This document shows positions 41,005 to 49,850 of a stretch of DNA of 64,000 bases, in pieces. The stretch lies in the NCBI RefSeq assembly GCF_008180725.1, contig NZ_VTEV01000007.1, positions 1 through 64,000 on the forward strand, read 5' to 3'. A model generated the notes under the pieces. The model was not told where the DNA came from, did no database searches, and was given only the letters and a program-made list of their open reading frames with translations. The DNA comes from Sutcliffiella horikoshii (GTDB lineage Bacteria > Bacillota > Bacilli > Bacillales > Bacillaceae_I). Position 1 is the first letter of the stretch. Every line of letters starts with the position of its first letter. Made by a program: the position numbers and the translations under genes.

Positions 41005-43194
41005 ATGAGAAGCGTAGTATTTGAGTGGAAGGAATTGCTTACAAATAAAAAGTTTCTGATTCCAGTAATAGCGGTATTATTAATTCCGTTATTGTATAGT
41101 GGAATGTTTCTGTGGGCCTTTTGGGATCCATACGAGAAACTGGATGAACTACCGGTTGCTGTGGTCAATATGGATGAAGGTGCCGAGTAGGAGGGCGAGG
41201 CCTTAACGATAGGAAAAGACCTCCAAGAAAATTTGAAAAAGAATAATGGTTTTAAATGGGAGTTTGTTTCTAAGGAAGAAGCATACGAAGGAATGGATAA
41301 ACAGCAGTACTATATGATTATTGAAATTCCTAATGATTTTTCAGATAGAGCAACGACGCTCTTGGATGAAAATCCATCTTCATTGGAAATGAAATTCGTT
41401 CCAAATGAGAGCTATAATTTTTTATCTGCTCAAATTGGATCGACAGCTGTAGAGAAAATTAAAGAAGAAGTATCTAAAGAACTTACCAGAACTTATGCAG
41501 AAGCGATGTTTGCTAATCTGGAAAAGATGGCCAACGGGTACAAAGATGCAGCTGATGGTACTAGTAAACTAAACAATGGCGTTCATGAGTTACAAGATGG
41601 TTCTGTTGCTTTGAAAAAAGGATTAGAACAGGCTGCAGAAAAATCGATCGTATTCCAAGATGGAGTGGGAAAGGCCTTTGTTGCCGTAAAAGATATCCAT
41701 AAGGGAAATGAGGATCTGTCAAAAGGTTTGGGCCAATTGCTTGAAGGTCAAGGCCAATTGGCCACAGCATCCGAGCAACTCCAAACTGGAGTAGCAACGC
41801 TTAATGACGGTTTAGCTAAAAGCAATGAAGGTATGTCACAGTTGCAAGATGCTCAAAGAGAACTTACAAATGGAGTGGGAAGCTTGGCAGAAGGTGCCGC
41901 GGAATTAAATGCTGGGACCGAAAAGCTTGAAGAAGGGGCTACACAAGCACAAGAAAAGGCAGAAAAATTGAATCAAGGAATGATTCAATTGAAAAAAGCA
42001 CTTGAGCCAATGATAGAGCAGGCAAGCGATGAACAGCAGGCAGAAATCAATGCCTCTTTTGAACAGTTGATTAATGGCAGTGGTGAGTTTTCTAAAGGGC
42101 TGATGGCTCTTCAACAGGGAGCTTTCAAATTAAATACAGGCGCTTCTTCCTTAGCGGAAAATAGCAGAAAGCTTGCAGATGGCCATTTAAACTTTCAGAC
42201 GGGTTTGACAGAACTGGCAAATGGATCTAACCAACTCTCAGAAGGTTCATCGGAACTTCTTAAAGGTCAAACTGAATTCAACCAAGGACTAACACAGTTT
42301 GGTGAAAAATTAGGGGACGCAAATGAGGGCAGTAATAAGCTTGCAGAAGGGTCAGGTCAGCTTTTAGGAGGTATGGAACAGTTAGACGGAGGTTCTAAAC
42401 AATTTCAACAAGGTACACAAGAGCTTGCAGAAGGTTCAAATAAAATCTCCTCCGGTCTATCTGAAGTCGGTGAAGGAACAGATGAACTTGAGGAGAAATT
42501 GAAAGATGCTTCTGAGAAATCCGGGGACGTTAAGGGGACGGACAAAACCTTTAATATGATTTCTGAGCCGGTAAAGGTAAAATCAGAAGTAGAGAACGGA
42601 GTTCCTAACTATGGAACAGGTTTTGCGCCTTACTTCTTATCTCTAGGTCTTTTTGTAGGTGCACTTTTGCTTTCCATTGTGTTTCCAATGCGTGAGCCAG
42701 CAGGCATTCCTCAGACAGGGACAGCATGGTTTACGGGGAAAGTGGCGGTTCTTGCTGTAGTCGGCATTCTACAGGCATTGCTTGCAGATGCCGTATTAAT
42801 TTTAGGATTAGGTGTGGAAGTGAAGAGCATGTGGTTATTTATTTTGTTTAGCATAGTTACCTCTTTTACTTTTATTGCACTTGTACAATTTTTAGTCACG
42901 ACACTAGGAGATCCAGGTCGATTTGTTGCCATTCTTATTTTAATTTTACAGTTAACAACAAGTGCGGGAACATTCCCGTTAGAACTAATTCCTAATGCCC
43001 TTCAACCGTTCAATTTACTGTTGCCGATGACCTACTCAGTGTCCGGCTTCAAAGCAGTCATTTCAAGTGGTGATCTTGGGTACATGTGGCAAAATGTATG
43101 GATATTAGTTGGATTCATGTTCAGTATGCTTGCTGGTACATGGGCATATTTTGTTTACAAGTTTAAAAAGCAATATAATACCCCAGTCGAATAA
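41005..43194 (+). pseudogene. yhgE: yhgE (Pip-like membrane protein) interrupted by an in-frame TAG
   Basis: YhgE/Pip proteins are large membrane proteins with one N-terminal helix, a long outside coiled domain and about five C-terminal ABC-2-like helices. Here residues 1-61 (FEWKELLTNKKFLIPVIAVL ... VVNMDEGAE) are followed by TAG at 41188-41190. The same frame then continues EGEALTIGKDLQENL and stays open to 43194, so 729 codons would be restored by one base change. The middle holds many LxxGxxxL-type repeats (LAEGSNQL, LNNGVHEL), and the end holds helices from YFLSLGLFVGALLLSIVF. A restart at TTG 41233 would lack the first helix. Sequencing error, true decay or readthrough are all possible. 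Confidence 0.85.
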
Positions 43195-43227
43195 TCATCA
43201 TTAAGTTAATAGTTTATTAAGCTTAGG

Positions 43228-43258
43228 GGCCGCATTAATTTGCGGTCTTTCTTGTTCT
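43228..43258 (+). terminator. Possible terminator after yhgE
   Basis: GGCCGCA and TGCGGTC pair around a short AT loop, followed by TTTCTTGTTCTTT. Confidence 0.55.
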
Positions 43259-43304
43259 TTAGGAAATTATAGCATAATTGAATTTTGGATAGCTTCAGAG
43301 TAAT

Positions 43305-43342
43305 TCTTGTCACCGGGATGAAGACCTCGGTGGTGACAAGAA
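43305..43342 (+). repeat. Perfect inverted repeat opening the hairpin array
   Basis: TTCTTGTCACC at the left and GGTGACAAGAA at the right pair over 11 bp and enclose the first ATGAAGACCTC word. The word TGACAAG recurs at the array's end (43684) and TTCTTGTCA at the end of the left copy's tail. Confidence 0.7.
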
Positions 43343-43671
43343 AGAGGTCCTCATCGGTGTTATGACCTCAGTGACGTAAAATCAGGAGGAGAGAAGTCCT
43401 CATCGCCCGTATGAAGACCTCAGTGACGAAAAATCAGGAGGAGAGAAGTCCTCATCGCCTGTATGAAGACCTCAGTGACGAGAAATCAGGAGGAGAGAGG
43501 TCCTCATCGCCCGTATGAAGACCTCAGTGACGAAAAATCAGGAGGAGAGAAGTCCTCATCGCCTGTATGAAGACCTCAGTGACGAGAAATCATGAGAAGA
43601 GAGGTCTTCATCGGCGTTATTAAAACCTCAGTGACGAGAAATCAGGAGGAGAGAGGTCCTCATCGCCATTA
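43318..43671 (+). repeat. 52-bp tandem hairpin repeat array, right copy (7 units)
   Basis: Unit starts are at 43318, 43362, 43411, 43463, 43515, 43567 and 43619; the last four intervals are exactly 52 bp. The consensus start is ATGAAGACCTCAGTGACG and the end GAGAGGTCCTCATCGCC. Start and end words are inverted copies, so each unit folds into a stem of about 11 bp. There are no unique spacers, so it is not CRISPR. It fills most of the 760-bp gap between yhgE and the LacI-type gene. Confidence 0.9.
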
Positions 43672-43686
43672 TAAACCCTTTGGTGA

Positions 43687-43800
43687 CAAGGGATTTTATT
43701 GAAATAGTTAAAGATGAGCGCAAAGGGAAGATCCGGCCAAGGTCAATATTTCAAAGCTATACGAAAACCGAGAAAACGTTCCAAGAGATTATGATCTTGG
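43687..43800 (+). repeat. Conserved tail of the 52-bp array (right copy)
   Basis: About 115 bp similar to 801-918, in the same orientation after the array: TTTATTGAAATAGTTAAAGA, GGTCAATATTTCAAAGCTAT and CCAAGAGATTATGATCTTGG. The shared array-plus-tail order in two places 43 kb apart defines a composite element. Confidence 0.7.
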
Positions 43801-43862
43801 GACGTGGTTTTAGCTCGCTTTAGCGATTTTGCTCTTTAATATAACTAATTGTAAAATTTTTA

Positions 43863-43891
43863 TTGAAAACACTTACATTTCCTTTTATACT
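43863..43891 (+). promoter_or_regulatory. Sigma-A promoter of the LacI-type gene
   Basis: TTGAAA (43863-43868), a 17-bp spacer and TATACT (43886-43891). Confidence 0.75.
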
Positions 43892-43899
43892 AGTAGTTA

Positions 43900-43913
43900 T
43901 GAAAACGATTTCA
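43900..43913. promoter_or_regulatory. LacI/CcpA-type operator at the transcription start
   Basis: TGAAAACGATTTCA is a palindrome with central CG and fits the cre consensus TGWNANCGNTNWCA at every position. It begins 8 bp after the -10 element. It may be the regulator's own operator, since LacI-family sites share this form, or a true CcpA site. Confidence 0.65.
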
Positions 43914-43956
43914 ACCATTCTACTAACCTATTATTTCAGCTAAGGTGGCGAGACTC

Positions 43957-44967
43957 GTGGCAACAATAGAAGATGTAGCAAGATTGGCAGGGTTATCAAG
44001 GACCACTGTTTCTCGTGTCATAAATAACCACCCGTATGTATCGGAAAAGAAGCGTGTACTTGTATCTAATGCAATGAGTGAACTTGGTTATGTTCCAAAT
44101 TCATCTGCAAGAAGTCTGAGAAGCCAGAAGACGGAGATGGTTGCATTACTGATACCTCGTGTGATGAATCCATTTTTCAGTGAACTGATCGAACGGATGG
44201 AAATGGCTGCAGCCGAAAACGGTTACCAGCTCATCATCTGTCAGACAAAATATTCAAAGAAAAAGGAACTTGATTATTTGAACTTGTTAAAAACGAAACA
44301 AGTGGACGGAATTATCCTTTCCTCCATACAAAATGACTGGAATGTAATAGAACCGTTTTTAGAATATGGACCAATCGTTTTGTGCAATGAGTTTGAAGAA
44401 GATGCGGATGTACCGTCTGTAAGGCTTGACCAGACATATGGCGGTTACATTTCGACCAAGCACTTGTTGGAACTTGGTCATCGCAAGGTTGCCTATTGTA
44501 CTGGTGGCTATAAAAGCAATGTCGCCATAAGCAGGGAGGCAGGTTTTAAAAAAGCACTTGCAGAGTTCAATGTGGAATTTCGTGAAGATTTTTCTTTCCG
44601 CGATGCCTTTACTATTGAAGACGGAAGAAGGGTGTTTCAGGAAATTTTGGCTTTGAAGGAAAAACCAAGTGCCATTTTTACTGGCGGAGATGAAGTGGCA
44701 GCCGGCATTATTTCAGAGGCAAAGCGCTCGGGCTGGAAGATCCCAGAAGATCTTGCAGTTGTGGGCTTTGACAATCAGGCTATTACGGAGCTAGTGGAAC
44801 CGACCATCACAACCGTTTATCAGCCTATTGATGAAATGGCCCGCAAAGCCTTCCAGGTCATGATGGAAAAGGTGCGTTCCAAACGCTATCGTCACAAGGA
44901 AATCTATGAATATGATCTCGAGCTTATCGTTCGGGAATCAACGGTCAAACAAGGGGTTTACGTATAG
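43957..44967 (+). CDS. LacI-family transcriptional regulator
   Basis: 336 residues. The N-terminal helix-turn-helix and hinge read MATIEDVARLAGLSRTTVSR with VINNHPYVSEKKR and LGYVPNSSARSLRS. A periplasmic-binding-protein-like domain follows with MVALLIPRVMNPFFSEL, QVDGIILSS, GHRKVAYCTG and the C-terminal VVGFDNQAITELVEPTITTV. A frame opens at GTG 43945 within AAGGTGG; GTG 43957, 8 nt beyond it, gives the standard LacI N-terminus. No sugar operon adjoins it, so targets are elsewhere. A palindromic operator overlaps its promoter. Confidence 0.88.
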   Translation: MATIEDVARLAGLSRTTVSRVINNHPYVSEKKRVLVSNAMSELGYVPNSSARSLRSQKTEMVALLIPRVMNPFFSELIERMEMAAAENGYQLIICQTKYSKKKELDYLNLLKTKQVDGIILSSIQNDWNVIEPFLEYGPIVLCNEFEEDADVPSVRLDQTYGGYISTKHLLELGHRKVAYCTGGYKSNVAISREAGFKKALAEFNVEFREDFSFRDAFTIEDGRRVFQEILALKEKPSAIFTGGDEVAAGIISEAKRSGWKIPEDLAVVGFDNQAITELVEPTITTVYQPIDEMARKAFQVMMEKVRSKRYRHKEIYEYDLELIVRESTVKQGVYV

Positions 44968-44972
44968 AATAG

Positions 44973-45008
44973 AAAAAAGAGCACTTATGGGGATGAGTGC
45001 TCTTTTTG
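44973..45008 (+). terminator. Terminator of the LacI-type gene
   Basis: AAAAAGAGCACT pairs with AGTGCTCTTTTT. Confidence 0.9.
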
Positions 45009-45036
45009 TTATTTCTAATAGAGTATGAGGTTTTCT

Positions 45037-45167
45037 AGCTGGTGATTGGAGCAAATGGCGAAGACTCCAGCGGGGGAGTAGCGACAATGTTGAGACCCCT
45101 GAAGCGTTGTGAGGGGGCTCAAGTTCGCCCCGCGGAAAGCGAAGCCTTTTGCGGAATTCAAAAGCGG
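45037..45167 (+). repeat. Rod repeat 11
   Basis: AGCTGGTGATTGG to GGAATTCAAAAGCGG. Inner pairs GCGA with TCGC and TTGAG with CTCAA; in Rod 15 the first becomes GCGGC with GCCGC, a two-sided change. Confidence 0.83.
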
Positions 45168-45175
45168 TATAAATC

Positions 45176-45222
45176 AAAAAACCAGGGAACCCGCTATTAA
45201 TCTAGCAGATTCCCTGGTTTGG
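45176..45222 (-). terminator. Terminator of yhfH
   Basis: On the minus strand AACCAGGGAA and TTCCCTGGTT pair, followed by TTTTGATTT. Confidence 0.8.
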
Positions 45223-45235
45223 TTTATATTCTATA

Positions 45236-45370
45236 TTATTTTAACTGACTGGACATACACTCATCACAATGGTTGCCGTAGCACTCGTGCTGCTCATCCA
45301 TTGTTTTTTTGCATTCAACGCATTTTTTAGGTGGTAAGGTTTTGAAAAATTCTGTACTTTTAATCAACAT
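45236..45370 (-). CDS. yhfH: YhfH-like zinc-ribbon micropeptide
   Basis: A 44-residue peptide, MLIKSTEFFKTLPPKKCVEC followed by KKTMDEQHECYGNHCDECMS and SQLK. Two CxxC pairs (CVEC and CDEC) with a histidine between them suggest a small zinc-binding fold. GGAGGGTGA lies 6 nt before the ATG, and a terminator follows, so it is a genuine short gene. It has the size and position (next to yhfI) of B. subtilis YhfH. Function is unknown. Confidence 0.8.
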   Translation of the reverse strand: MLIKSTEFFKTLPPKKCVECKKTMDEQHECYGNHCDECMSSQLK

Positions 45371-45523
45371 GTTATCACCCTCCGTTTTGTTATTTGTTGT
45401 TATTGTATTATAACAGAACTTGTCCTGTCAACAACTGTTTTAAAACAACTCCTCTAAATAGGAAAATGGGCAGGGATATGGTAGACTTGATTTTGGAAAC
45501 CAACAGAAGGGTGATGTATAGGC

Positions 45524-46267
45524 ATGAAGCTTACCGTGGTAGGGTTTTGGGGAGGCTATCCAGCTGTTAACAGTGCAACATCTGGGTATTTAGTCGAGCA
45601 TAAAAATTTTAAATTATTGATTGATTGTGGAAGCGGTGTATTAGCACAGCTTCAGAATTACATAGATGTAACAGAGCTTGATGCAGTAGTTTTGTCACAT
45701 TACCATCATGATCATGTCGCGGATATTGGTCCTTTGCAATATGCGAGACTTATCTCATTTTATATGGGCAAATCTGTACCGCAGCTTCCTATTTATGGAC
45801 ACCAGGAGGACTTGCAAGGATTTTCCTCACTGCATCATAAAGAATATACAAAAGGTATTGCCTATAATCCATCTACACCATTACAGGTAGGGCCATTCAC
45901 CATTGAGTTCTTGAAAACCACTCATCCAGTTCCGTGTTATGCCATGAAGGTATCCACAGATGAAGGTTCGTTTGTATACACGGCAGATACAAGCTATCAG
46001 GAATCATTTATTCCTTTTACAAAAGGTACTGACTTATTGATTTGTGAATGTAATCTGTACGCTCACCAAGATGGTAAAGGGGCAGGACATATGAACAGCC
46101 ATGATGCTGCAAAGGTTGCGAAAGGTGCAGAAGTGCCACAATTGCTGCTCACGCATCTACCTCATTTTGGTAAAGTGGAGCAGTTGGTGGAAGAGGCTGC
46201 AACGATCTACAATGGAAAAATTGATTTAGCACATAAAGGATATAGTTGGGAGAGTGGCAAGAGATGA
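45524..46267 (+). CDS. yhfI: MBL-fold metallohydrolase YhfI
   Basis: A 247-residue metallo-beta-lactamase-fold hydrolase of the RNase Z-like group. Metal-binding SHYHHDHVAD (HxHxDH) lies near 58, H near 132 in KTTHPV, D near 153 in YTADTSY, and a late H in LLTHLPHF near 211. The arm region of RNase Z is absent, so it is unlikely to be the tRNA nuclease; a phosphodiesterase role is possible. Its stop overlaps the lplJ start as TGATG, so the two are translationally coupled. Confidence 0.85.
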   Translation: MKLTVVGFWGGYPAVNSATSGYLVEHKNFKLLIDCGSGVLAQLQNYIDVTELDAVVLSHYHHDHVADIGPLQYARLISFYMGKSVPQLPIYGHQEDLQGFSSLHHKEYTKGIAYNPSTPLQVGPFTIEFLKTTHPVPCYAMKVSTDEGSFVYTADTSYQESFIPFTKGTDLLICECNLYAHQDGKGAGHMNSHDAAKVAKGAEVPQLLLTHLPHFGKVEQLVEEAATIYNGKIDLAHKGYSWESGKR

Positions 46268-47253
46268 TGCTTTTTATTGATAATAAAGGAATTACGGATC
46301 CAAGAATCAACTTGGCAATAGAAGAATATGCGCTTAAAAATTTGGATATTGAAGATACCTACTTGCTCTTTTACATCAATGAGCCTTCCATTATCATCGG
46401 GAAAAACCAGAACAGTGTAGAAGAAATAAATACAAAGTATGTTGAGGATAATGGCATTCATGTGGTACGTAGGTTATCCGGCGGTGGAGCGGTCTATCAT
46501 GATCATGGAAATTTGAATTTTAGTTTTATCACAAAAGATGATGGTGAGAGCTTCCACAACTTCAAAAAGTTCACGGCACCAGTTGTGGAAGCATTGAAAA
46601 GCCTTGGAGTGGAAGCAGAAATGAGCGGGCGCAATGATATTCTTGCCGAAGGACGAAAGATCTCCGGAAACGCGCAGTTCTCTACAAAGGGCCGTATGTT
46701 CAGTCATGGTACGCTTCTGTTCGATTCTGAGATTGAGCATGTAGTTTCCGCACTTAACGTCAAGAAGGATAAAATTGAATCTAAAGGCATCAAATCAATC
46801 CGCAGCCGGGTAGCAAATATTAAAGAATTCCTACATGAAGATCTTACGATTGAACAGTTCCGTCAGCTTTTATTAGAGGCAATCTTTAAATCAAAAGACA
46901 TCCCTAAGTACGACCTAACAGAGGAAGATTGGAAGAATATCCATGAGCTCTCCAAAGAACGTTATCAAAACTGGGATTGGAATTACGGAAAGTCGCCGAA
47001 GTTTAACCTTCAGCATTCACATCGCTTTCCGGTAGGGCAAATTGATGTACGTCTAGATGTAACAAAAGGAAAAATAGAAAACTGCAAAATTTATGGTGAT
47101 TTCTTTGGTGTTGGAGATGTTTCAGAAGTGGAAAACCTTTTATCAGGTGTGAAGTATGAGAAAGCAGAAATTTCACAAGCTCTAGAAGGAATCGATGTGA
47201 AACATTATTTTGGAAATATTTCCAGAGATGAATTGATTGATCTAATATATTAA
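46267..47253 (+). CDS. lplJ: Lipoate-protein ligase LplJ
   Basis: Attaches free lipoate to lipoyl domains via lipoyl-AMP. The 328-residue protein shows EPSIIIGKNQNSVEEIN near 43, the lipoate/adenylate-binding RRLSGGGAVYHDHGNLNFSF near 70, GRNDILAEGRKISGNAQ near 120 and the adenylate lysine region KDKIESKGIKSIRSRVANI near 175. The C-terminal accessory domain contains GDFFGVGDVSEVENLL. The start MLFIDNKGITDPRINLAIEEY at ATG 46267 matches B. subtilis LplJ (YhfJ); an ATG at 46264 is next to it. Confidence 0.94.
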   Translation: MLFIDNKGITDPRINLAIEEYALKNLDIEDTYLLFYINEPSIIIGKNQNSVEEINTKYVEDNGIHVVRRLSGGGAVYHDHGNLNFSFITKDDGESFHNFKKFTAPVVEALKSLGVEAEMSGRNDILAEGRKISGNAQFSTKGRMFSHGTLLFDSEIEHVVSALNVKKDKIESKGIKSIRSRVANIKEFLHEDLTIEQFRQLLLEAIFKSKDIPKYDLTEEDWKNIHELSKERYQNWDWNYGKSPKFNLQHSHRFPVGQIDVRLDVTKGKIENCKIYGDFFGVGDVSEVENLLSGVKYEKAEISQALEGIDVKHYFGNISRDELIDLIY

Positions 47254-47260
47254 TTTCAAG

Positions 47261-47295
47261 AGCATGGGGCAGGGATTCCCTGCTCTTTTTTTATA
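47261..47295 (+). terminator. Terminator of yhfI-lplJ
   Basis: A GC-rich stem with CAGGG and CCCTG around ATT, inside AGAGC and GCTCT, followed by TTTTTTT. Confidence 0.85.
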
Positions 47296-47340
47296 GTAAA
47301 ATATTTTATCTGAAAATTTTAATTTTATCGACATAATTTA

Positions 47341-47369
47341 ATGACAGATATCTAGCAATCTACTATAAT
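47341..47369 (+). promoter_or_regulatory. Sigma-A promoter of lcfB
   Basis: ATGACA (47341-47346), a 17-bp spacer and TATAAT (47364-47369). Confidence 0.7.
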
Positions 47370-47386
47370 GGATAATGGGAGATTTA

Positions 47387-47404
47387 TGAATGGTCATTCA
47401 TTCA
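47387..47404 (+). promoter_or_regulatory. FadR operator of lcfB
   Basis: TGAATGGTCATTCATTCA fits the FadR consensus TGAATGAMTANTCATTCA outside three central positions. It lies about 10-28 bp after the predicted transcription start, a blocking position. lcfB is a known FadR target in B. subtilis. Confidence 0.75.
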
Positions 47405-47430
47405 ATTTACTCGAAGGGGAGATGAAACAC

Positions 47431-48981
47431 TTGAATATTTCATCGCAGTTGGCATTAACCGCAAAGACAAATCCAATGAAAGAAGCGTATATTTTTGAAG
47501 GGGATTCCAAAACTTACGCAGAGTTGAATGCTGCAATAAACGCTTTTGCAACAGGCCTAGAAAAGATGGGAATCACACAGGGAGATCATATCGGCCTTGT
47601 TGTCGGAAACTCGCCATATTTCGTCATTGGGCTTTATGGTGCCGCACGCATTGGGGCAACCGTTATTCCTATTAATCCAATCTACACTCCTGAAGAACTT
47701 TCTTACATCCTTAGAGATGGCGATGTTAAAGCCATCATCACCTTAGACCTTCTTGTTCCACTTTTTGAAAAGCTTCATGGTCACCTGCCTTTAACAGAGC
47801 ATTACATTATTTGCGAAACACCTGACGGAAAAGAAAAAGCGAAAGATTTTCCACTAGAGCAACTGACGGTTTATCCGAAATTGAAATCGTTTACATCGAT
47901 TATGGCATCTGGAAGCTTTACATATGATGGTCCGGAACTGAAGGATGACGATGTAGCTGTAATCCTTTACACTTCTGGGACTACAGGTAAGCCGAAAGGG
48001 GCAATGCTGACGCATAAGAACTTGTATCGCAATGCAAAGGATTCTGCCGATTTCCTTAAGATGAACGAAACGGACAAGGTTGTGGCAACTCTGCCAATGT
48101 TTCACGTATTCTGTTTGACAGTAGCTTTAAATGCTCCATTGATGAATGGCGCGACGGTCATCATTGTTCCAAGGTTCAGCCCACAGGTGATTTTTGATGT
48201 GGTAAAAGAATACGAGGCAACTGTATTTGCAGGTGTTCCAACCATGTACAATTTCCTTTTGCAATCACAAGGCGATGTAGAAGATTTGAAATCATTGAGA
48301 CTTTGCATTTCTGGTGGAGCTTCCATGCCTGTAGCTCTATTGAAGAATTTTGAAAAGAAATACAATGTTATTATTTCGGAAGGTTATGGATTATCAGAGG
48401 CATCCCCTGTTACCTGTTTTAATCCACTAGATAAGCCTCGAAAAGCTGGTTCGATTGGGACGACGATTGTAAATGTGGAAAACAAAGTCGTGAATGAACT
48501 AGGAGAAGAAGTGGCACCTGGGGAAGTTGGGGAACTTGTTGTCAGAGGGCCGAATGTCATGGCAGGCTATTATAAGATGCCAGAAGAAACGTCCGTTGCA
48601 ATTCGTGATGGCTGGCTATATACAGGCGATCTTGCAAAAATGGACGATGAAGGATACTTCTATATCGTCGACCGCAAAAAAGACATGATCATCGTAGGAG
48701 GCTACAATGTATACCCTCGTGAAGTAGAAGAAGTTCTGTACAGTCATGAAAATGTGGTAGAAGTAGCAGTTGTCGGGGTGCCTGACCCTCAGTTCGGTGA
48801 AGCGATAAAATGTTTTGTCGTAACGAATGCTCCAGCAAATGAGAAGGATTTACTTGGCTATTGCGCGGAACGCTTGGCGAAATATAAGATGCCTACTTCC
48901 ATTGAGTTCTTAGAAGAGCTTCCAAAGAACACAACTGGAAAAATCTTAAGAAGAGCATTAAAAGAAAAGCTGGGTGTTTAA
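47431..48981 (+). CDS. lcfB: Long-chain fatty-acid-CoA ligase LcfB
   Basis: Activates fatty acids to acyl-CoA via acyl-AMP. The AMP-binding P-loop YTSGTTGKPKGAML, the LPMFHVFCL segment, EGYGLSEASPVT, WLYTGDLAKMDDEGYFYIVDRKKDMIIVGGYNVYP (shown in part as GWLYTGD and DRKKDMI) and the catalytic lysine in NTTGKILRRAL all appear in order. A frame opens at 47368, but AAGGGGAG at 47414-47421 suits TTG 47431, giving MNISSQLALTAK and 516 residues, close to B. subtilis LcfB (YhfL). A FadR box precedes it and an enoyl-CoA hydratase gene follows. Confidence 0.93.
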   Translation: MNISSQLALTAKTNPMKEAYIFEGDSKTYAELNAAINAFATGLEKMGITQGDHIGLVVGNSPYFVIGLYGAARIGATVIPINPIYTPEELSYILRDGDVKAIITLDLLVPLFEKLHGHLPLTEHYIICETPDGKEKAKDFPLEQLTVYPKLKSFTSIMASGSFTYDGPELKDDDVAVILYTSGTTGKPKGAMLTHKNLYRNAKDSADFLKMNETDKVVATLPMFHVFCLTVALNAPLMNGATVIIVPRFSPQVIFDVVKEYEATVFAGVPTMYNFLLQSQGDVEDLKSLRLCISGGASMPVALLKNFEKKYNVIISEGYGLSEASPVTCFNPLDKPRKAGSIGTTIVNVENKVVNELGEEVAPGEVGELVVRGPNVMAGYYKMPEETSVAIRDGWLYTGDLAKMDDEGYFYIVDRKKDMIIVGGYNVYPREVEEVLYSHENVVEVAVVGVPDPQFGEAIKCFVVTNAPANEKDLLGYCAERLAKYKMPTSIEFLEELPKNTTGKILRRALKEKLGV

Positions 48982-49061
48982 AGGATTTACGCTCTCAATA
49001 GAGAATGTATAAATTAGCGAAATTTGTAACCGCTAACAATCTTGGAGGGAGACGGAGAGAT

Positions 49062-49841
49062 TTGAGTTATATTGTAGTAGAGATAAAAGATTATGTTGCA
49101 ACTGTAACGCTTAATCGCCCTGATGCGATGAACGCGTTTAATTATGATATGTTAGTAGAATTGGGAAATGTAGCGGAGGAGCTTCGCACGAATGCTGACG
49201 TCCGTGTGGTAGTGATTACGGCGGCAGGGGAGAAGGCATTTAGTGTTGGAGCGGACCTCAAGGAAAGAAGAGGCCTTACCGAGCAGCAAGTAAGACGCAA
49301 TGTTTACAAGATAGGGGATGTGTTCAACCGTATCGCTGATTTGCCGCAGCCTACTATCGCAGCTATAAATGGGTATGCATTCGGAGGCGGGATGGAGCTC
49401 CTTCTTGCTTGTGATTTCCGGGTGACGTGCAAAGATGTGAAAATGGGCCTGACGGAAACAAGCTTGGCAATTATTCCGGGAGCAGGGGGCACCCAGCGCC
49501 TGCCTCGTATTATTGGTGAAGCAAAAGCGATGGAATTGATTCTAACAGCTCGCCGATTTACCGGAGAAGAGGCAAGTGGGTTCGGCTTGATTACAAGATT
49601 GGTAGATGAAGCCTCTCAAGTACTTGACGGTGCGATGGAGCTTGCCCGTGAAATGCTCAAAAACGGTCCGGTAGCGGTCCAACAGGCCAAGTTTGCCATT
49701 CGTCAGGGTATGGGAGTGGATATGCAGACAGGCTTGCAGATTGAGCGTAAGGCATATGAAGTGATTATCCCGACGGAAGACCGCGTAGAGGCGCTTGTTG
49801 CGTTTGGCGAAAAGCGGGCACCGGAGTTTAAGGGGAAATAA
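49062..49841 (+). CDS. Enoyl-CoA hydratase/isomerase family protein
   Basis: A 259-residue crotonase-fold enzyme. TLNRPDAMNAFN near 16, the oxyanion-hole FSVGADLKER near 64 and INGYAFGGGMELLLACD near 105, and the catalytic acid region ETSLAIIPGAGGTQRLPR near 132 all conform to active enoyl-CoA hydratases; both glutamates (in GGMELL and TETSL) are present. A frame opens at 49005, but the strong GGAGGGAG at 49044-49051 favours TTG 49062. It lies 80 bp after lcfB without a terminator between them, so it is probably co-transcribed under FadR. Confidence 0.88.
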   Translation: MSYIVVEIKDYVATVTLNRPDAMNAFNYDMLVELGNVAEELRTNADVRVVVITAAGEKAFSVGADLKERRGLTEQQVRRNVYKIGDVFNRIADLPQPTIAAINGYAFGGGMELLLACDFRVTCKDVKMGLTETSLAIIPGAGGTQRLPRIIGEAKAMELILTARRFTGEEASGFGLITRLVDEASQVLDGAMELAREMLKNGPVAVQQAKFAIRQGMGVDMQTGLQIERKAYEVIIPTEDRVEALVAFGEKRAPEFKGK

Positions 49842-49850
49842 AAATTATAT

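Noticed and set aside
43318-43671. CRISPR array
   Set aside because: The repeats are directly contiguous with a 52-bp period and no unique spacers, and no cas genes are near.
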